Assembly: GCA_040905145.1 (NCBI GenBank)
Contig: JBBDSC010000080.1
Span: 1 to 43,613 of the forward strand
DNA length: 43,613 nucleotides
Origin: DATGMS01 sp040905145
GTDB lineage: Bacteria; Bacteroidota; Bacteroidia; Cytophagales; Cyclobacteriaceae
Reading direction: 5' to 3'
The position numbers and the translations under genes were made by a program. How positions within the stretch are numbered: the first letter of the stretch is position 1; each line of letters starts with the position of its first letter. The notes beneath the pieces were generated by a model. It ran no database searches, was not told the origin of the DNA, and was given only the letters and a program-made list of their open reading frames with translations. Shown here one piece after another: positions 10,035 to 18,986 of this stretch.

Positions 10035-10094
10035 CTGAATTCTGGTGGCAGAAGAAATCCAGCCTGCTATGCCTTAAGATTGCGGCTTATCAAT

Positions 10095-10133
10095 TAAAGC
10101 GGCATTGTTTTCCGAAATTATTAAACCTTTAAA
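10095..10133 (+). repeat. 39-bp decayed copy of part of the dehydrogenase-azurin gene
   Basis: This stretch matches 8265-8303, inside the HEAT region of the 1314-residue dehydrogenase gene, at 35 of 39 positions without gaps. It sits just before the IS target duplication. It is non-coding here and looks like the residue of a partial duplication followed by deletion. Confidence 0.65.
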
Positions 10134-10138
10134 ATAAA

Positions 10139-10146
10139 TAAATTTA
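10139..10146. repeat. Target site duplication, left copy (TAAATTTA)
   Basis: The 8-bp direct repeat TAAATTTA occurs here and at 11115-11122, immediately outside the inverted repeats of the IS. Eight bases is the usual duplication length for IS1595-family elements. The octamer is itself palindromic. Confidence 0.75.
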
Positions 10147-11114
10147 TTGAACTAGGCGTATGTCAAATAAAATTCTTTGTATGGATATGGTGGTTTTTCC
10201 ACCATCCTTTTCATGAGGTTTTCAAAGATTCTTTCCTTCATCTTATGCCTGTTGAAGCGGTAGGTATACTCATCAATGTAGGGCTGCAGGTGGAGCACAG
10301 AATGGTGGATGCCCCTCAGCCAGGCTTTGAACAGCATCACCGTTCTATGGAGCTGAGGGAAATTCTTTCCCTTCTTTTCTGATTTCTCCCAGACCAGCTT
10401 GGGAAATTCGCTTTCCAGGCCTTTATAGCCGCTCCACCGGTCAGTCCTCACCTCTGCATCGGGAGCTATATGATCCAACATGAACCGCTTCAGGTGCTTC
10501 CGGGCAGCGGTCTCCACCACTCGTCCGTAGATGCGGGAAACTCCCTTTCCTTTCCGCTCCACGGCCACCACCATGATCTGTTTCTTGCCTTCGTTACGCC
10601 CGACAGCCTTTTCGTCCTGGCCACCCACATAGGTCTCGTCTACGTCCACTTTGCCATCCATCGGGTTGTTTCCGCTGCTCGACATCGCCTTCATCACTTT
10701 CTGCTTGAACAGCCAGCAGGTCTTCTGCCTAAGTTCAAGCTTCCTGCTCAGTTCAGGGCTGCTGATCCCGCTTTTGCTGGTAGACACATAGTAAACGATG
10801 TAAAACGCCTTCAAAAGGGGAAACTTACACCGGTGGAGCAGGGTCCCGGACTTCGGGGATTCCAGCCGATTACATTTGGTGCACTGCCTGTCATACTTCT
10901 CGATACCTTGACAATAGTGGCCGTGGCCGCACTTTTTGCATTGATAGCCATCCTTCCACTTAAGGGATGCCAGGTAACTCACACAGCTATCCTCATCGGG
11001 AAACCGCTCCTGAAACTCGAACAAAGACAAACTCTTATAAACCGCTTTTCCATGACTTTCTGCTTATACTCTCAATATAACAGCTTTTTAGTTATTTAAA
11101 AACGCCTTGTTTAA
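10147..11114 (-). mobile_element. IS1595-family insertion sequence (968 bp)
   Basis: The element holds one transposase gene on the minus strand and is bounded by imperfect inverted repeats: left TTGAACTAGGCGT (10147-10159) and right, read inward, TTAAACAAGGCGT (11114-11102), with two mismatches in 13. TAAATTTA flanks both ends. The transposase stop codon lies inside the left repeat. Both ends and the gene look complete, so a recent insertion is likely. It separates the phoD/hicA graveyard from the first GH95 gene and may have displaced that gene's original promoter. Confidence 0.85.
10152..11030 (-). CDS. IS1595-family (ISXO2-like) transposase
   Basis: The product has about 292 residues. The N-terminal region has a zinc ribbon (CKKCGHGHYC...CTKC). 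The ISXO2-like DDE domain follows, with VDVDETYVGGQDEK carrying the first Asp, VRTDRWSGYKGL the second, and the HHSVLHLQPYIDEYTYRFNR block towards the end. No ATG fits. The frame is open from a stop some 14 codons upstream of the LSLFEFQERFPDE motif, so TTG at 11030 is the most plausible start. Length and motif order are normal for the family, with no sign of decay. Confidence 0.9.
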   Translation of the reverse strand: MSLFEFQERFPDEDSCVSYLASLKWKDGYQCKKCGHGHYCQGIEKYDRQCTKCNRLESPKSGTLLHRCKFPLLKAFYIVYYVSTSKSGISSPELSRKLELRQKTCWLFKQKVMKAMSSSGNNPMDGKVDVDETYVGGQDEKAVGRNEGKKQIMVVAVERKGKGVSRIYGRVVETAARKHLKRFMLDHIAPDAEVRTDRWSGYKGLESEFPKLVWEKSEKKGKNFPQLHRTVMLFKAWLRGIHHSVLHLQPYIDEYTYRFNRHKMKERIFENLMKRMVEKPPYPYKEFYLTYA

Positions 11115-11122
11115 TAAATTTA
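11115..11122. repeat. Target site duplication, right copy (TAAATTTA)
   Basis: Direct repeat partner of 10139-10146, immediately outside the right inverted repeat of the IS. GH95 begins 89 bases further on, so this short interval must hold its promoter unless transcription comes from the IS. Confidence 0.75.
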
Positions 11123-11211
11123 TATCCTACTATTTGGGATATTGTAGTAACTTGAGCTCCATTACTTTCAATTCCGATCCAATTTATTAATCTGGATCAA
11201 AAAATAATTGT

Positions 11212-13836
11212 ATGAAGACTATTACGCTGTTTTTTTTAATAGGAATTTATTTAATAGGCTGGGAGAGTACCCAAACATTTGGTCAAGAGATAGCTTTTGA
11301 TGGAAAACAAGATTTAATGATATGGTATGATTCCCCTGCTTCAGCCTGGACAGAAGCCATTCCCATAGGAAATACCTATATGGGGGCCATGATTTTCGGT
11401 GGCCCCATGAAAGATCATCTGCAACTCAATGAAACCACACTTTACTCCGGTGATCCAACTTCCACCTATAAAGCTATCAATATCAGAAAAAAATACAGTG
11501 AAGTGACGGGTTTGTTGGATTCTTCAAAGTACAAAGAGGCCCAACAGATTATTAGGGATAATTGGTTGGGAAGAGCGCAAGAATGTTACCAACCTTTAGG
11601 AGATTTATGGATCGAATTTGAACATGATAAGGAATCGATTAGGAACTATAAAAGAAGCCTGGATTTGACCGAAGGGGTGGCAAAGGTTGAATACACCGTA
11701 GGGCAGACCAATTTCAAGCGCGAATATTTTGCGAGTTATCCGGATAGGATTATTGTGGTAAAGCTAAGTGCTGACCAACCGGGACAATTAAATTGTGCCC
11801 TTCAATTTTCCACACCCCATCAACCAACAGCAAAGTATTTTATTGAAAATGAAGCCTTAGTGATGCAGGGAAAAGTACCGGGAATTGCTTTGAGACGAAG
11901 TTTGGAGCAGGTTAAAAATGTTGGGGATCAACATAAGTACCCTGAAATATTTGATAAAAACGGAGCGCTTAAGGATGATGTACAGACCATTATGTATGAT
12001 GAAAAAGTGAATGGTCTGGGGATGGCATTTGACAGTAGGATAAAAGCCATACATACCCGTGGGGATGTTTCTTATCAGAATGAAAAAATTATTGTGGAGA
12101 ATGCTGACGAAGTAGTGTTTATTCTGTCGACAGGAACAAGTTATAATGGATTTGACAAAAGCCCTGTACACGAGGGAAAAGATCCTTCCAAAATGGTTAG
12201 GAAATATCTCACTTCTGTTCAAAACAAAGATTTCAATAATTTATATCACAACCATGTTTCAGATTACCAAAATCTTTTTGATAGGGTACAAATTAGCTTG
12301 GGTAAGATGTCCCCACAGTCCTCCTTACCTACGGAGGAAAGAATAAAGTTGTTTTCCAATGGAAGAGATCAGTCTTTGGCCGGCCTGTACTTCCAGTTTG
12401 GACGATATTTGATGATATCAGGCTCAAGGCCTGGAGGACAGCCTCTAAATCTTCAGGGGATATGGAATGATCAGGTAATACCTCCTTGGGCCAGTGCTTA
12501 TACCATGAATATCAATGCTCAAATGAATTATTGGCCAGCGGAACTGACCAATTTATCGGAATGTCATGAGCCTTTTTTTGATGCCATTAAAGAGCTTGCT
12601 GTCAATGGAGCATCCACTGCGAGAAATATGTTTGGAAATGAAGGATGGTTGGCCAATCATAATATGTCCATTTGGCGTCAGGCAGAACCTGTGGATATAT
12701 GTCCCTGTTCCTTTTGGCCTATGGCTGCTGGTTGGTTGACAAGTCATTTCTGGGAAAGATACCTTTTTCATGGAGATAAATTATTTTTGGAAAATGAGGT
12801 GCTACCTCTTTTAAAAGGTGCAGTCATGTTTTATAAGGATTGGCTGGTTCCCAACGAAAAGGGCTATTTAGTAACTCCTGTAGGACATTCCCCTGAGCAG
12901 GCCTTTATCTATGGAAATGGTGAAATTTCGACCCAAAGTCCAGGTCCTACCATGGATATGGCGATCATCAGGGAATCATTTTCCCGGTATCTTGAAGCTT
13001 GCTCCATTTTGGGTCTTAAAGAACCCCTGATGGTAGAGATAGAGGATAAACTAAATGCCCTTTTGCCATACCAAATTGGAAAAAATGGACAGCTTCAGGA
13101 ATGGCAATATGATTTTGAAGATGAGGATCCACAGCATAGACATATTTCCCATCTATATGGATTTCATCCAGGAAATCAGATTAATGAAAAAAATACTCCT
13201 GAATTGGTTTCTTCTGTGAAAAGGGTGATGCAGATCAGGGGGGATAAGGCTACCGGATGGTCCATGGGTTGGAAAGTGAATGTTTGGGCAAGATTAGGAG
13301 ACGGAGATCAGGCGTTAAAATTATTGACTAATTTATTAAAGCTTGTAAAAGAGGGGGACCCAAATTACTCAGGAAGTGGATCTTACCCCAATCTTTTTGA
13401 CGCTCACCCTCCATTTCAGATTGATGGCAATTTTGGAGCCACTGCCGGTATTGCTGAAATGCTTGTCCAAAGCCATCATGGAGAGATTCATCTGTTGCCG
13501 GCATTACCCAAGGAATGGAGCACTGGAAAAATAAGCGGCCTGAAGGCAAGAGGAGGTTTTGAAATAGATATGGAATGGGAAAAAGGAAAATTAAAAAAAG
13601 CGGTCATTTATTCCAGTTTGGGAGGCAATTGTAGAATTCGCACCAATCAGGCGGTGAATGTTCAGAATACTGATTTTAATACTGCTGAGGATGTAAATCC
13701 AAACCCGCTTTTTAGTTTCATCGATCCCGGATCACCTATAGTTAAGGATAAATCAAAATTGATCGGGTTGGACCATGCTGAAAAGCATGTAATTGATTTT
13801 ATTGCAAAAAAAGGAGAAAAATATTTAATTCAATAA
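11212..13836 (+). CDS. GH95 family glycoside hydrolase, alpha-L-fucosidase or alpha-L-galactosidase type (first copy)
   Basis: GH95 enzymes are inverting exo-enzymes that release alpha-linked L-fucose, or L-galactose in some members. The product has 874 residues. A Sec signal peptide likely ends near residue 25 (TFG before Q), without a lipobox, so it should be periplasmic or secreted. Domains in order: N-terminal beta-sandwich (about 35-300, with WYDSPASAWTEAIPIGN and QLNETTLYSGDP), linker, an (alpha/alpha)6 barrel (about 380-750), and a C-terminal beta domain. Catalytic residues known from the Bifidobacterium AfcA family can be placed: Asn433 and Asn435 in NINAQMNYWPAE, Glu630 in LQEW, Asp738 in QIDGNFGATAGI. 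It lies 170 bases upstream of susC2. It differs clearly from the second GH95 at 18987, being 90 residues longer, so the two probably differ in linkage or substrate. Confidence 0.92.
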   Translation: MKTITLFFLIGIYLIGWESTQTFGQEIAFDGKQDLMIWYDSPASAWTEAIPIGNTYMGAMIFGGPMKDHLQLNETTLYSGDPTSTYKAINIRKKYSEVTGLLDSSKYKEAQQIIRDNWLGRAQECYQPLGDLWIEFEHDKESIRNYKRSLDLTEGVAKVEYTVGQTNFKREYFASYPDRIIVVKLSADQPGQLNCALQFSTPHQPTAKYFIENEALVMQGKVPGIALRRSLEQVKNVGDQHKYPEIFDKNGALKDDVQTIMYDEKVNGLGMAFDSRIKAIHTRGDVSYQNEKIIVENADEVVFILSTGTSYNGFDKSPVHEGKDPSKMVRKYLTSVQNKDFNNLYHNHVSDYQNLFDRVQISLGKMSPQSSLPTEERIKLFSNGRDQSLAGLYFQFGRYLMISGSRPGGQPLNLQGIWNDQVIPPWASAYTMNINAQMNYWPAELTNLSECHEPFFDAIKELAVNGASTARNMFGNEGWLANHNMSIWRQAEPVDICPCSFWPMAAGWLTSHFWERYLFHGDKLFLENEVLPLLKGAVMFYKDWLVPNEKGYLVTPVGHSPEQAFIYGNGEISTQSPGPTMDMAIIRESFSRYLEACSILGLKEPLMVEIEDKLNALLPYQIGKNGQLQEWQYDFEDEDPQHRHISHLYGFHPGNQINEKNTPELVSSVKRVMQIRGDKATGWSMGWKVNVWARLGDGDQALKLLTNLLKLVKEGDPNYSGSGSYPNLFDAHPPFQIDGNFGATAGIAEMLVQSHHGEIHLLPALPKEWSTGKISGLKARGGFEIDMEWEKGKLKKAVIYSSLGGNCRIRTNQAVNVQNTDFNTAEDVNPNPLFSFIDPGSPIVKDKSKLIGLDHAEKHVIDFIAKKGEKYLIQ

Positions 13837-14006
13837 GGGCCATTTTTGAATAGAATACTAAAAGCCAATTTATACATCGAATAGCCGGGGGAAAATGAGC
13901 AATAATAGAATTAAATGGAAAAAACCCGGATAAGCAGCAATGTTTTTATTTTAATAATTTTAATAAGATTTATACAAGATCAATAATTATAATAAACACA
14001 AAATTA

Positions 14007-17000
14007 ATGGAACAAACATTACGTACACTTCAAAAGATAGGAAAATACCTGTTTTATGGCTTTGTGGGCCAGCTTTTTATTTTTAACCTGATCAACGCAA
14101 GCCCACCTAGTGCAAACGATTCATTTGAAATAAAAACATCCGCAAATCTTGACGGGAATAAAGCTTACGGAAATGATCTATTTGTGGACGTGACGGTGAC
14201 TGGCACAGTGGTAGACCCTACCGGGGAGCCCATCCCTGGGGTGACAGTTTCGGTGTTGAATACTACCATTGGTACTGCTACTGATCTTGACGGGAAATAT
14301 TCCTTAACAGTCCCGGAAGAGTCCACCTTGGTATTTTCATTTATTGGTTTCGAGTCCCAACAAGTGCCGATCGGTGATCAAAGCATCATCGACATTACCT
14401 TAACGGAAGACTTGGCGTCTTTGGACGAAGTGGTGGTAGTGGGCTATGGAATTGCCAAAAAACGGGATTTGACCGGTAGTGTCACCAGGGCAAATATTGA
14501 ATCATTTAAAGAGTCCCCCAATGTCAGTATTTTGCAATCCCTACAAGGGGCGGTACCGGGCCTGAATGTAGGCGCGGTCACAAATGCAGGATCTGATCCC
14601 GAAATATCCATCAGGGGAAGGTCTTCCATTTCGGGTAGTAATATGCCATTGATTGTTTTGGATGGGATTATTTACAGAGGCAATATTGTCGATATCAACC
14701 CCCATGACGTGGAGTCCATTGATATCCTAAAAGATGCCAGTGCCGCTGCTATTTACGGCTCCCAAGCAAGTAATGGGGTCATTATCATTACTTCAAAAGA
14801 TGGAAAGAATACCCAAAAACCGGTTATAGAATATAGTTTTTCCCATTCCCTTCAGGAAGTAGCCAATAAAGATATGCTACCGGAAGATGGAGATGGTTTT
14901 ATCCGGAAAATAGGTGATAGGTTCCTAAGCGAAAGCCGGATCGGTAGCGATATGCTCACCATGAACCCGGATTGGGATCCGACAAGCAAATTTTTTGGCC
15001 CGGAAATATTGGAGGGATACCAGAACGGAACGGAAACCAATTGGTGGAAACTGTTGACCAACAATAATCCTTCTATTCAAAATCACAATGTAAGCGTTAG
15101 TGGAAGAGGTGAGGCCAGTTCCTATTTCTTTTCCTTGGGTTATACCGATCAGGAAAACGTTGTAATAAACGATTCCTTTGAAAGGTATAACTTTCGGATC
15201 AACTTGGATACCGAGATTACCAATTGGATGAAAGTAGGTATACAATCCTTTATGAGTGTCGGTAATTACTCTGCCATATCACCATCTGTTGGTGATATAT
15301 TGAGGCTTCCACCCCAGGTAGAATATCTGGATGAAAACGGAGACTATATGCTTCAGCCATACCGGGGCACTTTGAATCCATTCTTACAAATGGATCAGCA
15401 GGATCTGGACAAAAGAAATAATTTATTTGGAAATATCTACCTTGATATTGATGTGCCTTTTATCAAGGGATTGAACTATCGGGTAAATTTCGCCCAGAAT
15501 CAGATCAGTTCTAAAAGGTACAATTTCAATCAATATGCACAAAATTTTACCGGGGAGGGGTATAAAACCAATTCTTCTCAATATTTGATGAGCCTGGATA
15601 ATATTCTTTCTTATCAGAATGTTTTTGCTGATCACTCTGTGAACGGGACGTTTGTGTACGGAATTGAAAACAGGGAATTTGAGAATACTACCGCAAGATC
15701 GGTGATGTTTGCAAACGATATTCTTGGTTATCACAAATTGGATGCTGGCCAATCCGGGCTGCAGACAGCCAGTTCCTCCGCATGGAAAGAAACCAGTTTA
15801 TATGCCATGCTCAGATTGGGGTATTCCTATAAAGAAAACTACATTCTAACGGCAACTGTTAGACGGGATGGATTTTCAGGTTTTGGACCTGAAAATAAGA
15901 TAGGGGTTTTTCCTTCAATAGCCTTTGCATGGTGGTTGAGCGAGGAAAACTTTCTAAAGGAAAATGTTTCTGTCATTGATGACCTGAAACTTAGGGTATC
16001 CTATGGGGTGAACGGGAACCGTACCGTCGGGCGATATGCCACTCTGGCCAAAATAGGATCCTCCGTAAGCAACGGTTATTTATATGGTGATGGTGGAGCA
16101 GCTGAGCAAGGCCAGTATATAAGCAGCTTGGCCAATCTGGACCTTAAGTGGGAATCCACCAAGTCCTTGAATTTAGGGGCAGATTTTTCACTTTGGCAAA
16201 ACAGGATTTCAGGTAGTATTGAATACTATTTGTCTAATACTTATGATCTACTTTATGATATTGATATTCCTGTAATCAATGGGTTTGGCTCTACCCCAAT
16301 GAATATTGGAGAATTAAAAAACACGGGGCAGGAAATTACTTTAACCGGAGTTCCGATCAGAAAAAAAGATTTTAATTGGGATGTAACCTTAAACTTTTCC
16401 AGAAACAGGAATAAAGTTGTCAGCATTTTGGGTATAGATGCAAATGGAGATGGCAGGGAAGATGACCTGGTTTCATCAAAAATATTCATTGACCATCCTT
16501 ATGGAGTGGCCTATGATTTTAACATCATTGGGATGTGGCAAGTGGAGGATTATGAAGCTGAAAGGATCCCGGATGGTTTTACCTACGGTACTTATAAGGT
16601 AGAAGATGTGGATAATAGTGGTACATATACTGCCGCCGAGGACAGGAAAATATTGGGGTATACTGATCCTTCTTATCGTTTCAGCATTTTAAATAATCTG
16701 AGATATAAAGACTGGGGGCTAACAGTATTTGTAAACGCCATCCAAGGAGGACAAGATTACTATTATGGCCAGCCCGGCGCCTCCTTGGCCAATCCGGATA
16801 ATATTTATGGATCAAACCTGTTTAAGTTTGATTACTGGACCCCGGAAAACCCAAACGCCAGATACAGACAGATAGGATATTATACCGTGGCGCTGGGAGA
16901 AAATTTTTCCTCTTATGTTCAACGGAGCTTTGTCCGTTTACAAGATGTGACCTTGTCGTATAATTTTTCCAATTCATTCATCCAAAAAATTAATTTTAAC

Positions 17001-17144
17001 AGAATTAAGGTTTTTGTCAATGCCAAAAATTTGGTCACATTAACCGATTGGGATGGATGGGACCCTGAAACCGGATCTGGGTTGAATGCGGGTGCTTATC
17101 CACTTTTAAAAAGTTATACCCTTGGGTTAAATGTTGAATTTTAA
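14007..17144 (+). CDS. SusC-like TonB-dependent outer membrane transporter (susC2)
   Basis: The product has 1045 residues. The leader (MEQTLRTLQKIGKYLFYGF, then hydrophobic) ends near residue 31. A carboxypeptidase-D-like domain follows (about 62-140: VTGTVVDPTGEPIPGVTVSV, then GTATDLDGKYSL), then TonB box DEVVVVGYGIAKKRDLTGSV, the plug with the SIRGRSSISG segment, and the 22-strand barrel ending SYTLGLNVEF. There is no STN domain, so signalling to an anti-sigma factor is not indicated. It is the most divergent of the four SusCs here after the conserved N-terminal block. susD2 begins 11 bases after the stop. It is intact, unlike susC1. Confidence 0.94.
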   Translation: MEQTLRTLQKIGKYLFYGFVGQLFIFNLINASPPSANDSFEIKTSANLDGNKAYGNDLFVDVTVTGTVVDPTGEPIPGVTVSVLNTTIGTATDLDGKYSLTVPEESTLVFSFIGFESQQVPIGDQSIIDITLTEDLASLDEVVVVGYGIAKKRDLTGSVTRANIESFKESPNVSILQSLQGAVPGLNVGAVTNAGSDPEISIRGRSSISGSNMPLIVLDGIIYRGNIVDINPHDVESIDILKDASAAAIYGSQASNGVIIITSKDGKNTQKPVIEYSFSHSLQEVANKDMLPEDGDGFIRKIGDRFLSESRIGSDMLTMNPDWDPTSKFFGPEILEGYQNGTETNWWKLLTNNNPSIQNHNVSVSGRGEASSYFFSLGYTDQENVVINDSFERYNFRINLDTEITNWMKVGIQSFMSVGNYSAISPSVGDILRLPPQVEYLDENGDYMLQPYRGTLNPFLQMDQQDLDKRNNLFGNIYLDIDVPFIKGLNYRVNFAQNQISSKRYNFNQYAQNFTGEGYKTNSSQYLMSLDNILSYQNVFADHSVNGTFVYGIENREFENTTARSVMFANDILGYHKLDAGQSGLQTASSSAWKETSLYAMLRLGYSYKENYILTATVRRDGFSGFGPENKIGVFPSIAFAWWLSEENFLKENVSVIDDLKLRVSYGVNGNRTVGRYATLAKIGSSVSNGYLYGDGGAAEQGQYISSLANLDLKWESTKSLNLGADFSLWQNRISGSIEYYLSNTYDLLYDIDIPVINGFGSTPMNIGELKNTGQEITLTGVPIRKKDFNWDVTLNFSRNRNKVVSILGIDANGDGREDDLVSSKIFIDHPYGVAYDFNIIGMWQVEDYEAERIPDGFTYGTYKVEDVDNSGTYTAAEDRKILGYTDPSYRFSILNNLRYKDWGLTVFVNAIQGGQDYYYGQPGASLANPDNIYGSNLFKFDYWTPENPNARYRQIGYYTVALGENFSSYVQRSFVRLQDVTLSYNFSNSFIQKINFNRIKVFVNAKNLVTLTDWDGWDPETGSGLNAGAYPLLKSYTLGLNVEF

Positions 17145-17155
17145 ATCGTCATATC

Positions 17156-18883
17156 ATGAATAGATTAATTAAATATAGTTTTGTTTTATTGTTAGGTGTC
17201 TTATTGTCCTGTAACGAAAGCGAATTCCTTGAAGAAAAACCTTTGGATTTCTATACTCCCGGGAATTCTTTGGAAAACAAGTCCCAGTTTCAGGCAGCAG
17301 TCAATTATCTTCATAACCGGGTCAGGCATATGTTGTTTGGTGGGATCAATCTTGATGCAAATTTTGCCCTGCGGTATGCCACCGACTTCGCAGTCAATGC
17401 CACGGATTACAACCCACCGGTAAAGTTAAATGATTATCAGAATACCATGGTTCCCACCTTTTTTGTCCCCCAGGTGATCTGGCAGGCGAACTATAATATC
17501 ATATCTAATGCAAATGTTATCATTGATCGGGTAGGATTGGCTTCAAGTTTATCAGAGGGAGAAATGAACACTTTCCGTGCGGAAGCTCTTTTCTTTAGGG
17601 CTTTATCCTATCGCATGTTGGCCAACCTATATGGTGGAGTCCCCTTGGTACTGGAGGAGGTCCAGGTGCCGAGAAGAGATTATACGCGTGCCTCCCGGGA
17701 AGAGGTGTACACCCAATGTATGGAGGATTTGCTTGAAGCAATAGCAAATTTGGAAAACATTGATCAGGTACAGGACGGGAAAGTAAATAAGCAGGCCGCT
17801 CAGCATTTGTTAACTGAAATTTACATTTCCTTAAATATGCCTGATGAAGCTATTGCTACTGCCAGTGAAGTTATCAATTATCCTGGAGTGGGCCTTATGA
17901 CAGAACGCTTTGGAAGGCACCAGGACGAACCCGGCGATGTCTATCGGGATTTATTTGAATTGAATAACCAAAACAGGTCCAGTGGTAATACTGAAGGGCT
18001 GCTTGTGGTACAATCTGATTATTTAAATGCCGCCTCGACTCAAAGGGATGTATTACAATGGGCATTGATACCCAATATGGGAAGTTTGACCATACGATCA
18101 ACGGTAAATGGTACAGAACAAAGTCTACCTGCAATTTTGGGGTACAACGATAAAATATCAGGTAGAGGTGTGGGTTGGATGCGTCCCACCTCCCACTTTT
18201 TCTATGGTATCTGGGAGGATGATTTTGAGGGGGATATAAGGAATTCGGAACACAATATCCTCAGGGATTTCCAGATAGATGGTGTTCCACAGGATTCTCC
18301 TGATTTCGGTAAGTGGTACGTTGCGGATGGATATAAAGACAACGTCATTAATTTTGGGGATACCATAAGAAACTGGTTTCCCATCATAAAAAAAGCCACT
18401 TTATCTGAGGGTGATTTTCCCAGTGAATACCTTAGAAATGATGCCAATGGAAATCCCATGGTCTCCCCCTTGGGAGGAAATATCCTCTTGAATTCAAGTG
18501 AAAATGTATTCAAGGATCATTATCTTTTCCGACTGGCAGAAACCTACCTGTTAAGGGCAGAAGCCCACCTTCTAAAGGGTGATAACCAAAAAGCTGCGGA
18601 AGATTTAAATGTGTTGAGGGAAAGGGCCAATACTTTTCCGGTTCAAGCAGGAGATGTCGATATTGATTTTCTACTGGATGAAAGAATGCGGGAATTGTAT
18701 GGGGAGGAATTAAGGATGCTTACCTTAACCCGTATGGGAAAATTATATGACAGAAATGTAAAATATAATGAGAAATCCGGTTTGACAATCCAGGAGTACC
18801 ATAATCTGTGGCCGATTCCATTTTCCGAAATTGAAAGAAATGTTTTTTCCAACATGGAGCAGAATCCGGGTTATTCAAATTAA
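17156..18883 (+). CDS. SusD/RagB-family glycan-binding lipoprotein (susD2)
   Basis: The product has 575 residues with lipobox VLLS before Cys19. NESEFLEEKP follows, an acidic stretch typical of surface export. The SusD framework shows in FRAEALFFRALSYRMLANLY with GGVPLV, in FRLAETYLLRAEAHLLKGD, and in a closing segment LWPIPFSEIERN...QNPGY. It is paired with susC2 (11-base gap) and is the last gene before a strong terminator, so susC2-susD2 can be made as a unit apart from the downstream GH95. Confidence 0.93.
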   Translation: MNRLIKYSFVLLLGVLLSCNESEFLEEKPLDFYTPGNSLENKSQFQAAVNYLHNRVRHMLFGGINLDANFALRYATDFAVNATDYNPPVKLNDYQNTMVPTFFVPQVIWQANYNIISNANVIIDRVGLASSLSEGEMNTFRAEALFFRALSYRMLANLYGGVPLVLEEVQVPRRDYTRASREEVYTQCMEDLLEAIANLENIDQVQDGKVNKQAAQHLLTEIYISLNMPDEAIATASEVINYPGVGLMTERFGRHQDEPGDVYRDLFELNNQNRSSGNTEGLLVVQSDYLNAASTQRDVLQWALIPNMGSLTIRSTVNGTEQSLPAILGYNDKISGRGVGWMRPTSHFFYGIWEDDFEGDIRNSEHNILRDFQIDGVPQDSPDFGKWYVADGYKDNVINFGDTIRNWFPIIKKATLSEGDFPSEYLRNDANGNPMVSPLGGNILLNSSENVFKDHYLFRLAETYLLRAEAHLLKGDNQKAAEDLNVLRERANTFPVQAGDVDIDFLLDERMRELYGEELRMLTLTRMGKLYDRNVKYNEKSGLTIQEYHNLWPIPFSEIERNVFSNMEQNPGYSN

Positions 18884-18890
18884 AAGGATG

Positions 18891-18929
18891 AAAAGCCGGA
18901 CACAGCATGTTTGTGTCCGGCTTTTTTTT
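18891..18929 (+). terminator. Rho-independent terminator after susD2
   Basis: A perfect 10-bp stem GCCGGACACA (18895-18904) pairs with TGTGTCCGGC (18912-18921) across a 7-base loop. It is preceded by AAAA and followed by eight T. It starts seven bases after the susD2 stop. Partial read-through would give the usual pattern of high SusC/D and lower enzyme expression. Confidence 0.93.
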
Positions 18930-18986
18930 CGTCAATTCTTACTGGATTTATTTTTACAACAATACCAAGAAAACCTGTAATGTTTT

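Noticed and set aside
10470..11099. Plus-strand open frame of 209 codons over the IS
   Set aside because: Antisense to the transposase with no recognisable domain; typical shadow frame.
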